Assembly: GCF_900079775.1 (NCBI RefSeq)
Contig: NZ_LT556036.1
Location: 237,270-301,269 of the forward strand
Reading direction: 5' to 3'
From: Leyella lascolaii
GTDB taxonomy: Bacteria > Bacteroidota > Bacteroidia > Bacteroidales > Bacteroidaceae
DNA length: 64,000 nucleotides
Shown: in pieces, positions 26,557-35,703 of the stretch
How the letters are laid out: every line of letters starts with the position of its first letter
Position numbering within the stretch: position 1 is the stretch's first letter
The notes under the pieces: generated by a model
Told to the model about the DNA's origin: nothing
Seen by the model: only the letters and a program-made list of their open reading frames with translations
Database searches by the model: none
Position numbers and translations under genes: made by a program

Positions 26557-27495
26557 TTAGAATCTTATTTTACGTTGTTTCTTTTTCTTATTCCTGCGTT
26601 TTAATTCTTCCTCGAAACGGTTTTCCTCATCCAGTCCGTCCGTGTTGTCCGGTATGAAAAGACCTATCGAACCGCTGTATAAATCATCGCTGCCACTTGA
26701 TTCAGGTTGAAACGAGGGCAGTTCTTCATGACGCGAGAGTGGTTGCATTTCCATTCGCTCTGTGCGCCTGTTACGTTCCAATGCAGCGTCTATTTTGGAA
26801 TAGCTGAACCGCCTGTCAATCTTGGAACCGCTGAACGAATAGCCGTTCATGGTGAATACCACACCCTGCACCTCGCCAGACTTGCCTTTGTATTTGAACC
26901 GCATATCCACGCCTTGTTTCTCCAAATTAGCGGCTAATTGCCGCCAGTTGCCGCACCTTGAAACCTCCGATTTAAGGATGGAATAAAGCCCGTACTTGGT
27001 CTTGTCCGGCTCTTTCAGGCGGTGTTGTTTCACCTGTTCCTTGCCGCTGGCGAGATAAAGGCTGTACTTCCTTATAATCTCCTTGCAGATGCGTGCGCTG
27101 CGTATCCGCTCGTTGCGGTCACTGATTGTCCTGCCATTATTGGCGATTCGGTTGAACGCTATATGCACATGCGGATGCTCCTTGTCGAAGTGGCGCACGA
27201 TGAGAACCTGCGTGTCGGTTATCCCCATTTCCTTCAGGTATTCCAACGCCATTCCAGCCATTGCGCGGTCGGTCAGGCGGTGTTCATCCTCCTTATGGAA
27301 AGCCAACGAGATGTGTCCGACGGGCTTCGTAACCTTTGGATTCATCCTTGATTGTGCCTCAAAGCTCATGGCTATCGTGTCCTTGTCCTCGGCAAACAGA
27401 CCGTCACAGACAAGGATTTTAGTGTCCTTTTCCTTTTCAAGGATGTAGTTTACCACACCCTTGAAACTGCTTCCTTTTACGATTTTAGCTATCAT
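26557..27495 (-). CDS. Relaxase (BmgA-like, MobP type) of element III
   Basis: This 312-residue relaxase starts MIAKIVKGSSFKGVVNYIL and has the three-histidine motif RHFDKEHPHVHIAFNRI near residue 105, preceded by GHISLAFHKEDE. These are hallmarks of MobP-type relaxases such as BmgA of Bacteroides mobilizable elements. The C-terminal end is Lys/Arg rich. It follows the mobC-like gene closely and is highly similar to 51274-52194. It would cleave the candidate oriT at 27935-27984. Confidence 0.88.
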   Translation of the reverse strand: MIAKIVKGSSFKGVVNYILEKEKDTKILVCDGLFAEDKDTIAMSFEAQSRMNPKVTKPVGHISLAFHKEDEHRLTDRAMAGMALEYLKEMGITDTQVLIVRHFDKEHPHVHIAFNRIANNGRTISDRNERIRSARICKEIIRKYSLYLASGKEQVKQHRLKEPDKTKYGLYSILKSEVSRCGNWRQLAANLEKQGVDMRFKYKGKSGEVQGVVFTMNGYSFSGSKIDRRFSYSKIDAALERNRRTERMEMQPLSRHEELPSFQPESSGSDDLYSGSIGLFIPDNTDGLDEENRFEEELKRRNKKKKQRKIRF

Positions 27496-27504
27496 ATCCG
27501 GCTG

Positions 27505-27870
27505 TCATAAGAGGATTAAATTCAGCAGTTCTTCAATCCGTGCCACGAGTATGCGGCACTCCATCCTCACCGTGACGAAGCCCGCGGCGTTCGCCTTGTG
27601 CGCAAGTTGGTTCAGGTTGTTCGCCATGCCGCAGAGCTTGCGGACATAATCCGTATGTTCCGGCGTAAGCCGTTCCTTCACCTGCCCGTCCCTCATGCAA
27701 CGGCGCAGGAACTCCCCGGCGGATATGCCCGCGCTCCGTGCCTTGCCTTTCAGCGTGTAGTAGTCCGATGTCGCCATCTTCACCGTTAGACGGTATTTCA
27801 GCTTGTCTGCCGCTCCTTTCTTGGGGCGGCCTCCCTTATTACTGTTGCCAGTTTTCCGTTTCTGTTCCAT
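27505..27870 (-). CDS. MobC/BmgB-like relaxosome protein of element III
   Basis: This 121-residue basic protein begins MEQKRKTGNSNKGGRPKKGA and contains a ribbon-helix-helix-like stretch (YRLTVKMATSDYYTLKGKAR), then SAGISAGEFLRR and LCGMANNLNQLAHKAN, the signature of MobC proteins. It is directly upstream of the relaxase gene and directly downstream of a conserved hairpin that is probably oriT. Confidence 0.85.
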   Translation of the reverse strand: MEQKRKTGNSNKGGRPKKGAADKLKYRLTVKMATSDYYTLKGKARSAGISAGEFLRRCMRDGQVKERLTPEHTDYVRKLCGMANNLNQLAHKANAAGFVTVRMECRILVARIEELLNLILL

Positions 27871-27934
27871 TGATTCCTAATGATTAAAGTGTGCATACAT
27901 AATAGACCAACGGGATGTAGCTTCCACGGAGTTC

Positions 27935-27984
27935 ATGAGTGGGAACAGGCGGTTTCGGTATGCCCGAAACACAAACTTGCTCCC
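27935..27984. other. Candidate oriT of element III
   Basis: GTTTCGG (27952-27958) and CCGAAAC (27964-27970) form a stem with a TATGC loop, flanked by CAAGTTTGT when read on the minus strand. The same block of about 40 bases occurs upstream of mobC in element II (50798-50840) with few changes. Two elements whose other intergenic DNA has diverged keep this block, which supports a function as oriT. Confidence 0.65.
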
Positions 27985-28051
27985 CTCAAAACTTCGTTGG
28001 ATAGGCTCAGGGTAACTCTGAATTGAACCCAGTCAATCCACTTCTTAATTC

Positions 28052-28483
28052 TCAGAGTTTACGCCATGCCTCGATGTCCTCCCCGTAGGTGGCAAGGTGC
28101 TGCCGGGCGATGTTCTCCACCAGTCCAGACACGCTAATCCGCCGTTCGCCGAACATACGAACGATGCGGTCAAGGGCATCACGCGTGCTTCTGCTTAGGA
28201 ATATGGGCTTGCGGTCTTCGATGGACGGAACAGGGAGGAAGGCTTCCTTGTACTCCTCCAACGATGCCCGTCGCTGCTTGCCGCTGATGCGGCGTACCAC
28301 CTGCGGAGTTCCGTCCGCCTGTTCCGATACGACTTCATCTGTTTTTTCCTGCACAGCCCCACTTGCCTGTTCCTGCGTGTCGGCAGGCTGTGGTTCGGGT
28401 TTCTGAGTTTCCATACTCGGCTTGTTGCCTAAAAAATCCTGCAATGCTGCATCCATACTTTGGCTGCTTAAATTCTTCTTCAT
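28052..28483 (-). CDS. DUF3408-like protein
   Basis: This 143-residue protein has a low-complexity Glu/Gln/Pro-rich N-terminal half and a conserved C-terminal domain with FLSRSTRDALDRIVRMFGER, then ISVSGLVENIARQHL, as in DUF3408 proteins found beside mobilization and transfer genes of Bacteroides elements. The C-terminal part looks like a ribbon-helix-helix fold and may bind DNA. The equivalent place in element II lacks this gene. Confidence 0.65.
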   Translation of the reverse strand: MKKNLSSQSMDAALQDFLGNKPSMETQKPEPQPADTQEQASGAVQEKTDEVVSEQADGTPQVVRRISGKQRRASLEEYKEAFLPVPSIEDRKPIFLSRSTRDALDRIVRMFGERRISVSGLVENIARQHLATYGEDIEAWRKL

Positions 28484-28930
28484 ACTTGTTTGAATTTAGT
28501 GTTTAACAATGTTGGTCATTGTGCGCGCATTTGACCGATTATCGGTTGCAAAGGAAACGCCTGTATTGCAGGCTGTCAAACAAATGGATTGGCTGTGGCA
28601 ACAATGTACGGTTTTGCACTTTACACATTGCCGGAACGGTTCGTGCTGCATCGTTTTGCCATAGTGCAAGACTTGAACATTGGGATCTTTAAGGGCTTAA
28701 TTGGAATGGTTGGAACAGATTTAAGGACATGGCTTGGCGTGAAACAGATGAAGTCCCTTTCAAGGAGTATATAGGAACCCGAAGAACGCCACAGGCTACC
28801 ACACCGGCGCCAAATGCTGCCACGCAGGTGCAAAGCAGTCGGATTATGCCGGACTTAGCTTTTCTTTGCATCACGGATGCTTGGAACAGACGTTACGGGT
28901 TCGGCGGATAACGCCACTCCCGACCACCTG

Positions 28931-28946
28931 CTGCCACAAGCTGCCA
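28931..28946. repeat. Conserved TGGCAGCTTGTGGCA motif upstream of the HTH pair (element III)
   Basis: Minus-strand GTGGCAGCTTGTGGCA, a tandem GTGGCA with a 4-base spacer, followed by further GCAGGTGG. The identical 16-mer lies upstream of the HTH pair of element I (34867-34882) and a close copy in element II (50151-50164). It is probably an operator or replication/transfer-related site. The surrounding gap 28484-29032 shows no gene. Confidence 0.5.
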
Positions 28947-29032
28947 CCTCATTGCAATTCCATTGTTCCATGCGAACAACGGATTTACTTTACAGGCAAA
29001 ATGAATTATTAACACTAAAATCAGTATAAGAC

Positions 29033-29344
29033 ATGGATGTAGTAATTATTTCGAAAGAAAAGTACGAAGAAATGGTCAGCAAGCTCAACCGCCTGTCCGA
29101 CCGGGTGAATGAAATCCTTCGCAAGAGGGAAGGGAAACGGCTCAGCCGTTGGATGGATAACCAAGAGGTCTGCCAACAGTTGCGCATCAGTCCGCGAACC
29201 TTGCAGACGCTCCGCGACAACGGCACGCTGGCTTACTCGCAAATCGGACATAAGATTTTCTACAAGCCGGAGGACGTGCAGCGCATCGTCCGGCTCGTGG
29301 AGGACAGGCGTAAGGATGCAGCCTATCGTGGCTGTAGCATCTAA
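29033..29344 (+). CDS. Helix-turn-helix protein A of element III
   Basis: This 103-residue protein has an N-terminal coiled stretch (MDVVIISKEKYEEMVSKLNR) and an excisionase-type winged helix: WMDNQEVCQQLRISPRTLQT, then LRDNGTLAYSQIGHKIFY. Close relatives sit at 34484-34780 and 49742-50053. It is transcribed away from the mobilization genes together with HTH protein B. Likely an excisionase or regulator. Confidence 0.75.
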   Translation: MDVVIISKEKYEEMVSKLNRLSDRVNEILRKREGKRLSRWMDNQEVCQQLRISPRTLQTLRDNGTLAYSQIGHKIFYKPEDVQRIVRLVEDRRKDAAYRGCSI

Positions 29345-29385
29345 TCAGACAATCGAAAGTACAACCACTAAATCCACTGTAAATT

Positions 29386-29688
29386 ATGAACGACTTGATT
29401 CTTGCCGACTGTGAACTGGAGGTCGGCTTCATCGGACAACTGGATGCCTTGCTTGAAGGCATCGAAAGAATGGATGCGAGTCATAAGGCTTCGCCAAGTA
29501 ACGAACAGTTCCTGACGGACAAGGAAGTGTCGGCATGGCTCAAGGTGAGCCGCCGCACCTTGCAGGACTACCGCAACAACGGGATGATTGCCTATTACCA
29601 GTTGGGCGGTAAAATCCTATACAAGGAATCGGACATCGAAAAGATGGTGATGAGCGGCTATCGGAACGCATACCGCTTGGGTACGTGA
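29386..29688 (+). CDS. Helix-turn-helix protein B of element III
   Basis: This 100-residue protein carries LTDKEVSAWLKVSRRTLQDY, then RNNGMIAYYQLGGKILYKES, an excisionase-type winged helix. It is paralogous to HTH protein A next to it, 41 bp upstream. Relatives lie at 34144-34449 and 49403-49708. It ends at a strong hairpin terminator (29707-29755) shared with the convergent RhuM-like gene. Confidence 0.75.
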   Translation: MNDLILADCELEVGFIGQLDALLEGIERMDASHKASPSNEQFLTDKEVSAWLKVSRRTLQDYRNNGMIAYYQLGGKILYKESDIEKMVMSGYRNAYRLGT

Positions 29689-29706
29689 TTAGACACATGC
29701 AAAAAC

Positions 29707-29755
29707 AGAGAAAGCCGATGGTCGGGCAGTTCTCCTGCCGCCATCGGCTTTCTCT
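29707..29755. terminator. Bidirectional terminator between HTH B and RhuM-like gene (element III)
   Basis: AGAGAAAGCCGATGG (29707-29721) pairs perfectly with CCATCGGCTTTCTCT (29741-29755); an inner GGGCAG/CTGCC pair extends it. It lies between converging genes. Elements I and II have hairpins with different stems but the same AGCCGA/TCGGCT core at the same place. Confidence 0.75.
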
Positions 29756-29781
29756 ATACAAGAAGGTTGTTTCGCGTCATT

Positions 29782-30174
29782 CTAACACGTGCATCGTGGA
29801 TAGGTATCGGATAGCGAAAAGAACAAATGGATGGAATTTCCTCTATTGAAAGAACAGAGTTTGTCCATGATGAACCGCCGGAAAGCCATACATTCCTTAG
29901 TGCGTAGTTTGAAGGCTATAGCTATTATCATTTCAAGACTATACACATCGTAGTTTATCCCGTTGTCTTGCCGGATGTACCGCTTCGTTTCGCTTTCCAA
30001 CAATTCGCCATTCTTGTATATGGCATGGACAACCTTGCGGATGTCACAGCCGAACACATTGAACGCGTCGGACATTTCCTGCTGCGTCATCCAAACGGGA
30101 GCGGTCGGCATAGTGACCACCCCGTTTTCAGTGATTGTGATTATTCCTCTTTCCATACTTGCATCATTTTTCAT
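29782..30174 (-). CDS. RhuM-like N-terminal domain protein (element III)
   Basis: This 130-residue protein has WMTQQEMSDAFNVFGCDIRK, IYKNGELLESE and YDVYSLEMIIAIAFKL, then ECMAFRRFIMDKL. The order resembles the RhuM/virulence-protein family, which begins with a winged-helix-like domain. Only that domain is present. Starts at 30174 (MKND) and 30156 (MERG) are both possible; the first overlaps the end of intB. Homologues occupy the same place in elements I and II. Confidence 0.6.
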   Translation of the reverse strand: MKNDASMERGIITITENGVVTMPTAPVWMTQQEMSDAFNVFGCDIRKVVHAIYKNGELLESETKRYIRQDNGINYDVYSLEMIIAIAFKLRTKECMAFRRFIMDKLCSFNRGNSIHLFFSLSDTYPRCTC

Positions 30175-31500
30175 TGTCTAAATTACGTTTACATTCCTTT
30201 TTCCAACCGCTGTAATTGCCGCACTTGAATACACGTGAGGGCATCCCGTCATCAGGCAGGGAGAACTTGCCCTTAGTGGTTTCGGACAATACAGCCAAGT
30301 CACGGCTCACCTTCTGGTTGGTGATTTCCGCATAGATTTGCGTGGTGCGGATGGAGGAATGTCCCATCATCTTGCTGATGCTTTCTATCGGCACGCCGTT
30401 GTTCAGGCAAATCAGGGTTGCGAAGGAGTGACGGCTTTGATAGTAGGTAAGGTGGCAGTCCAAGCCACATTGTTCGGCTATCATTTTCAGGCTGCGGTTG
30501 AGGTTTCCGGTGATTGGCACATAAAACAGTTTGCCGTCCTTGCCTTCCCCGCGATACTTCTCAATGATGCGCAAGGGTATGTCCAACAATTTGATATGGC
30601 ACTCCGCCTTGGTCTTCTGACGTGCGATGTGAATCCACTTGCTACCATCTTCCTTCGTGACGATGTTGTCCTCCGTCAAATTCGCCAAATCCGCCCTCCC
30701 GAGTCCGTGAAAGTCGAAAAGACGAACAGGTCCCTCGTGTGGCAAAGCCTGTATGTGGGCAGCTTGGCTTTCAACAGCTTCTCAAACTGTTCGCCTGTCA
30801 GGTAGCGGTGGTTCACCGGAACCTTCTCTATCTTGTGTCCCGCGAAAGGGTCGCGTTTGAGGATATGCTTCTTCAAGGCGAGCCGCGTCATCTTGTGCAG
30901 CAGGATGAGGTAGTCGTTATATGCCGACACTTTCAATCTCAGCACGGTGGAAAGGTAAAACGTGAAGTCAGTCATGAAGCGCATGGTCAGCGAGCGCAAC
31001 GGAATGTCCTCCATGTTGTACTTGTACTTCATGAAATTGTGGATGTGCTTGCGTGTGGTCAGATAGCGGACATAGCTGTGCCATGTCCTGTCGATGCCAA
31101 CACGTTTGGCGTATTCCTCATTATGTTCGTCCATCAGTGCAAGCAGGGTTTCCTTCACCTGCGACTTGCCCGTCACGGCGTTCTTGATGATTTCAGCAGA
31201 AACGAAACCGTAACTGTCCACATTCTCCTTGTAGGCGGCACGGGCTTTGGCTTCCAGTGCGGACAGGGTATCGTTCAGCCTGACCAGCTCCTTTTTCTTC
31301 TCGCTGTCAAAGCTTTCCTTGCGCCCGTCAGTGGAAGCCCTGCCCGTGTCGGCATCCCAATACGCAGGCTCGACTTCCACCCCTGTGGAATACTGGCTGA
31401 CCTTGCCGTCAAGGGTAATACGTCCCATGACAGGACATTTGCCGTTCTTCTTCACCTTCTGTCGGTTGATGTAAAATAATAGTTTGAACGTGCTGCGCAT
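30164..31500 (-). pseudogene. Tyrosine recombinase IntB of element III, frameshifted
   Basis: The gene starts MRSTFKLLFYINRQKVKKNG and reads to RDLFVFSTFTD, then shifts frame near 30705: the continuation GLGRADLANLTEDN lies in another frame. One missing G in a short G run (ACGGACTC instead of ACGGGACTC) would restore it. The C-terminal part keeps YYQSRHSFATL, GHSSIRTTQIYAE and a natural stop at 30164. This is either a real inactivation or a sequencing error. Confidence 0.8.
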
Positions 31501-31503
31501 GGC

Positions 31504-32841
31504 TTATCCCTCCATCATTTGTTTGACAATAGCCCTTTGTTTCCAACTTGGATTGACCTTGCGTCGGGTGTTGTCCTTGCGCATCGTGGAAGGGGATGCA
31601 TCAATCCCGAACAAGGAAAACTTGCCGCCGATGGCTTCATTCAGCCTGTCCACATCACGGTCAATCTTGTCCTGCGTGACTTTCGCGTACCGTTGTGTGG
31701 TCTTTATATGCTTGTGCCCCATGATTTTGCTTACCATTTCGATAGGTATGCCTTGTGAAAGACATATTATGCTGCCGAATGTATGACGTGCCTGATGAAA
31801 TGAAATCGGACGGTTGATGCCGCACATCACCGACATCTTTTTGAGGTGGCGGTTCATGCTCTCTTTCGTAAGCATGGGCAGCAGTTTCCCGTTTGCATCC
31901 ATGCCCCTATATTTCTCCAAGATGGCGAGCGGTATCTCCATCAGCCTTACACATTCGGGCGTTCTGGTCTTCTGCCGTTCGGTATGAATCCACAGGCTTC
32001 CGTCCTCGGCTTTTACAAGGTTCTTCTCCGTCAAGGCCCTCATGTCGCAGTAACAAATGACCGTCCAACACGAGAACAGGAACATGTCCCTCGTGAAATT
32101 GCGGTTGGGCGTATCGTAGGTCATATTTGCAAACTTGCCCAGTTCCTCTTCCGTAAGGTACATCTGCTTGAACTCCGGCTTTTGCGGTCTGTAGCCTTTG
32201 AACGGGCTGAACGGGATAATGCCACGGAACACGGCAAGCATCATCACGCTTTTCAGGCGGTTTACATGTCCGAGTATGGTCTTGGGCATAAACCGCTTGA
32301 CGGTGCGCATGTACATGTCGAAATCCTCGATGAAATTCTCGTCCATCTGTTTGACAGGCATGTCGGAAAGATGATACTTGTCTTTCAGGAAGGTGGCGAG
32401 GTGGGGGTAAGTGTTCGTGTAATGGTAATAGCTGGTTGCGGAACGGTTTACGCCCACGCGCAAGGCATAGTCGCTGTTGTGCTCCTAAAACAGCTTCATG
32501 ATGGTGTCCTGAGATTCCGCCAGTCCTTGGTAGGCGTTCTTCACTTCCTCAGCCGAAACAACCTCCTTGATGTCTTTCAGTTCATTGAAACGCTGGCGCA
32601 ACAGCAACAGCGTGCGTTCAATCTCCCGGTTTGCCATGACCGCCATCCGGCTCTTGCCCGTACACCGTTGGGCAGTGGCGTTCCACAGCCTTACATCCAC
32701 CTTGAACTTGCATGAGAACTGTGCGATAGAATTGTTCTTTCCCCTGACGGCTATCCTGCCCATGAGGGGCGACCGTCCGTCCTTGTCCTGTCCGCTGCGC
32801 TTGATGTAGAGCAGCACTTTCATTTCTGTCTTCATTGCCAT
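31504..32841 (-). pseudogene. Tyrosine recombinase IntA of element III with in-frame TAG
   Basis: I place the start at the ATG 32841 (MAMKTEMKVLLYIKRSGQDK); the upstream extension does not resemble relatives. Reading frame is conserved throughout but codon 119 (32485-32487) is TAG in KLF-stop-EHNSDYALRVG. The rest has FHQARHTFGSI and GHKHIKTTQRYAK. Relatives have a sense codon here. A single substitution (for example from CAG) explains it. Without read-through only an N-terminal fragment is made. Confidence 0.8.
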
Positions 32842-32962
32842 AACTTTTTTGGTTGCAATATTAGTGATACATTGCCGACTGACAGAATTGGAAACGGGGC
32901 AGAACGGCGCAAACGGAACGGACGCTGTTAAATCTGCGGATTTGAAGCCCCTGCCGCACGTA

Positions 32963-32984
32963 TAATGCTTGTCTACAAGCATTA
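32963..32984. repeat. Perfect palindromic hairpin upstream of intA (element III)
   Basis: TAATGCTTG (32963-32971) and CAAGCATTA (32976-32984) form a perfect 9-bp stem with a TCTA loop. It lies between the element end and the intA start. It may be a terminator, an operator or an integrase/excisionase site. There is no equivalent sequence in elements I and II, which have a different inverted repeat at intA. Confidence 0.45.
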
Positions 32985-33023
32985 GGAACGCTGTTTTTCA
33001 GGCTTCAGGCAGGTTGCGGAACA

Positions 33024-33173
33024 GGTAATGACTTGGTAGCGGAAACCTTGCATTATCCTGCCTTCCCTTGCTGTTTGGCTGTAATGGCAGACAACTGCAA
33101 AATGTTGTTTTACAACGTATTGCGCTTGATTCTCTTTGTTCCTATCTCCCTTGCTTTGATGCTTCTTTCTTCG
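33024..33173. other. intA-proximal end of element III with GGTA boxes
   Basis: GGTAAT (33024-33029) and GGTAGC (33035-33040) resemble the GGTAAC repeats of elements I and II. The conserved box starting TTGGTA at 33033 is 141 bp from the junction TTCAC (33174-33178), as in the other two elements. The interval is an open frame (MVAETLHYPAFPC...) that continues in phase into the 3' part of intB of element I. Confidence 0.6.
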
Positions 33174-33677
33174 TTCACCGGTCTGGCGTATGTGGACATC
33201 ATGTTGCTCCATCCGCACCATATCGGCAGGACGGCGGACGGCAGGCGTTACATCCGCATCAACCGGAAGAAGACCAACGTGGAGGCGTTCATCCCCTTGC
33301 ACCCGATAGCGGAACAGTTACTCGACCTCTACAACACCACGGACGACACCAGGCCCGTGTTCCCGCTTACAAGCCGTGACGAGATGTGGTTCGAGATACA
33401 TGGACTGGGCGTGGCGATAGGGCGGAAGGAAAACTTGTCCTACCATCAAAGCAGACACTCCTTCGGAACTTTTTTGATTTCGGAGGGAATACCAATAGAG
33501 AGCATCGCCAAGATGATGGGGCACTCCGGCATAAAAACCACTCAACGGTATGCGGAAGTAACGGACAAGAAGATTTCAAAGGACATGGACAATCTGATGG
33601 CTTTCAGACGTGCCTACGGAACAGGTGCGTCAAGGGAAAAGAAAACAAAGGACATCTTAACGGATAAGGAGGAATGA
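33172..33677 (+). pseudogene. Tyrosine recombinase IntB of element I, 3' part
   Basis: This is the C-terminal 168 codons of the recombinase whose first 249 codons are at 13023-13771. From SFTGLAYVDIMLLHPHHIG on it aligns with the intact intB of element II and keeps YHQSRHSFGTF and GHSGIKTTQRYAEV with the catalytic Tyr. The upstream leader, starting at TTG 33033, belongs to element III and is in phase, so a fusion of about 215 residues could be made. The stop overlaps the next start. Confidence 0.9.
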
Positions 33678-34060
33678 CAATGGAACGTGGAATTATCACA
33701 ATCACTGAAAACGGAACGGTCACGATGCCGACTGTTCCCGTCTGGATGACACAACAGGAAATGTCCGATGCGTTCAATGTATTCGGATGCGACATCCGCA
33801 GGGCTGTACATGCCATTTACATCTACAAGAATATGGAACTGTTTGAAAGCGATACCATGCGCTACATCAGGCAAGACAACGGGATAAGCTACGATGTGTA
33901 CAGCCTTGAAATGGTGATTACCATCGCCTTCCGACTGCGGACTAAGGAATGTATGGCTTTCAGGCGGTTTGTCATGGGCAGGCTGACCATGAACAACAGA
34001 CAGCCTGTCAACATTTTCTTTTCGCTCTCCCCATATAATGGCCGGAGAGTGAACAATTAG
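33674..34060 (+). CDS. RhuM-like N-terminal domain protein (element I)
   Basis: This 128-residue protein begins MTMERGIITITENGTVTMP and contains WMTQQEMSDAFNVFGCDIRR and YDVYSLEMVITIAFRL, closely matching 29782-30174. The start ATG overlaps the intB stop TGA, so the two genes were translationally coupled. It ends before a hairpin terminator. Role unknown; the winged-helix-like fold suggests DNA binding. Confidence 0.6.
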   Translation: MTMERGIITITENGTVTMPTVPVWMTQQEMSDAFNVFGCDIRRAVHAIYIYKNMELFESDTMRYIRQDNGISYDVYSLEMVITIAFRLRTKECMAFRRFVMGRLTMNNRQPVNIFFSLSPYNGRRVNN

Positions 34061-34079
34061 AAAAGGTGAAAAGAAAAGA

Positions 34080-34119
34080 GCCGACAACGGGCAGGGAAAA
34101 TAAATCCTCCGTTGTCGGC
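34080..34119. terminator. Bidirectional terminator between RhuM-like gene and HTH B (element I)
   Basis: GCCGACAACGG (34080-34090) pairs perfectly with CCGTTGTCGGC (34109-34119), followed by a T-rich tract, between converging genes. It is the positional counterpart of 29707-29755 and 49342-49389. Confidence 0.7.
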
Positions 34120-34143
34120 TTCTTCTTATTATAGGATGGCAGA

Positions 34144-34449
34144 TTATGTACCGACACGCCTGAACGCCTCCCGGTAATTGGCGGCAAGCATCCTCTCAAT
34201 GTCCGATTCTTTGTACAGGATTTTGCCGCCCAGCTGGTAATAGGACACCACCCCGTTGTTTCGGTAGTCCTGCAAGGTACGGCGGCTCACTTTCAGCCGT
34301 TCCGAAACCTCCCTGTCCGTCAGGAAGCGTTCGCCGCCCAATGTCGGACGGCTGTTTGCCACAAAGTTCTCGATGCCGTCCAGAAGACGGTCAAGCGTGT
34401 CGCCGAATTGGGCGACCAGCGCATGGTTCTTGGTTATCATTTCACTCAT
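34144..34449 (-). CDS. Helix-turn-helix protein B of element I
   Basis: With the ATG at 34449 (MSEMITKNHALVAQ) this is a 101-residue protein with LTDREVSERLKVSRRTLQDY, then RNNGVVSYYQLGGKILYKES, the same winged helix as 29386-29688 and 49403-49708. The longer upstream frame has no family similarity. It is probably an excisionase-type regulator co-transcribed with HTH A. Confidence 0.75.
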   Translation of the reverse strand: MSEMITKNHALVAQFGDTLDRLLDGIENFVANSRPTLGGERFLTDREVSERLKVSRRTLQDYRNNGVVSYYQLGGKILYKESDIERMLAANYREAFRRVGT

Positions 34450-34483
34450 TGTCACGTTGGATTTAGTGGTAAGACAATAATAA

Positions 34484-34780
34484 TCAGACGGTTCTGACCG
34501 TCCGTTTGCCCTCAATTAGTTTTACGATGCTCAGCACATCCTCCGGCTTGTAAAACACCTTGTGGTTAATCTGCGAATAGGCCAGCGTGCCGTTGTCGCG
34601 TAGCGTCTGCAACGTGCGCGGACTGATGTTCAACTGCTGGCAGACTTCCTGGTTGTCCATCCAGCGGTTTAATGACTTGCCGCCCTGCTTGGCAAGTAGG
34701 GCATCCACACGTTCCGTGAAACGGCTGAACTTCGCCGCCATTTCCTCGAATGCCTCTTTCTGAATAATCAAAATTTCCAT
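34484..34780 (-). CDS. Helix-turn-helix protein A of element I
   Basis: This 98-residue protein has WMDNQEVCQQLNISPRTLQT, then LRDNGTLAYSQINHKVFYKP, nearly the same as in the element III and element II copies. A TTACTTTGCAGGCAAAA block upstream (about 34818-34834 on the minus strand) is shared with element III and probably includes its promoter. Confidence 0.75.
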   Translation of the reverse strand: MEILIIQKEAFEEMAAKFSRFTERVDALLAKQGGKSLNRWMDNQEVCQQLNISPRTLQTLRDNGTLAYSQINHKVFYKPEDVLSIVKLIEGKRTVRTV

Positions 34781-34866
34781 TGTCGATACTGCTTTTAATG
34801 TTGATACTTGGTTTTTGCCTGCAAAGTAAATCGGTATTCTCAGTAATGAGATGGATATGCGATTAG

Positions 34867-34882
34867 GTGGCAGCTTGTGGCA
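34867..34882. repeat. GTGGCAGCTTGTGGCA motif (element I)
   Basis: This 16-mer, a tandem GTGGCA, is identical to the minus-strand sequence at 28931-28946 and nearly the same as 50151-50164, each upstream of the divergent HTH pair. The rest of the gap 34781-35071 has no gene. After this motif the similarity to elements II and III ends: the mobilization genes expected here are absent. Confidence 0.5.
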
Positions 34883-35071
34883 TTTTGCTGTCCCAATCTT
34901 TCATACTCTGGGAATATCGTTTTGCATGGCAACGCAAAGTAAAGACAAGGTTGGCAAAAGCCAATCACCTTGTGCATGCGTGGAAGCATTTGGCACCGAT
35001 ATGGAAGCCTGTGGCGTTATTATATGAAGTGACACTGCAAAATGGTTGCAAAAGCTAAATTGTAAATAAAG

Positions 35072-35635
35072 CTATTTCATTCGTGACCTTATCCTGCTTA
35101 AACTTGTCTGCGTAATGCCAAGATACGAGGCTATGCTGCCCAATGGCAGCCGTTGCAAGAGTTCCGGATCCATCTCAACCAGTTGCCTGTAACGCTCTGA
35201 GGCGATAGCTGAGAGCATGGAGATTAATCGTTGTTCAGTCTCCAAAAGTTCCATTTCCGCATACCGTCGTCCCCAATTAGCAATATGCAAATCTTCCAAA
35301 AACAATTCCTGCAATTTCTTCCTTTTCAAGACATACAGAACAGAATCCTCCATCAGTTCCATTGTCTCATACCCAGCCTCGTCGTTTACATATCCTTTCA
35401 TAGAAACAATGGTAGCACCTTCCTTGCCTATCCAAAACGTAATTTCTTTTCCGTCAACATAAGTAAAAGCCCTGACAATACCCTGTTTAATGAAAAATAT
35501 ATCTTTCTCTACCTTGTTTATTTCCAATATATGAAATCCTTTAGGCAATGTAATCTCTGACATACAACGATGCAATTTGTCTAAAGACTTTTCAGGCAGA
35601 GGGTATCTTAAACTTAAAATCTGTTCCAGTTTCAT
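35072..35635 (-). CDS. Crp/Fnr-family transcriptional regulator
   Basis: This 187-residue protein has a cyclic-nucleotide-binding-like beta-barrel domain (residues 20-120; KGFHILEINKVEKDIFFIKQ and a following GIVRAF) and a C-terminal HTH (LGSIASYLGITQTSLSRIRS). Such Crp-type proteins are common single regulators in Bacteroidetes. It is divergent from the nitroreductase gene, with paired TTTGYCAAATG repeats between them, and probably controls that cassette. Confidence 0.8.
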   Translation of the reverse strand: MKLEQILSLRYPLPEKSLDKLHRCMSEITLPKGFHILEINKVEKDIFFIKQGIVRAFTYVDGKEITFWIGKEGATIVSMKGYVNDEAGYETMELMEDSVLYVLKRKKLQELFLEDLHIANWGRRYAEMELLETEQRLISMLSAIASERYRQLVEMDPELLQRLPLGSIASYLGITQTSLSRIRSRMK

Positions 35636-35703
35636 ACTCCATCAACACTTATCATCCTGCGAAGGTAACAAAAAGATGCGTCATAAATCAGGAAGCATGT
35701 CTC

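Larger units (their letters stand above)
13767..33178 (-). mobile_element. Element III: 19.4-kb mobilizable defence element inserted in intB of element I
   Basis: The element lies between direct copies of TTCAC (13767-13771 and 33174-33178), exactly at the break in intB. Read leftward from 32841 it has intA, intB, a RhuM-like gene, two divergent HTH genes, a DUF3408-like gene, candidate oriT, mobC, relaxase, a membrane protein and intC, then a cargo of two restriction/modification loci. Gene order matches elements I and II. intA has an in-frame TAG and intB a frameshift; only intC is intact. Confidence 0.85.
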
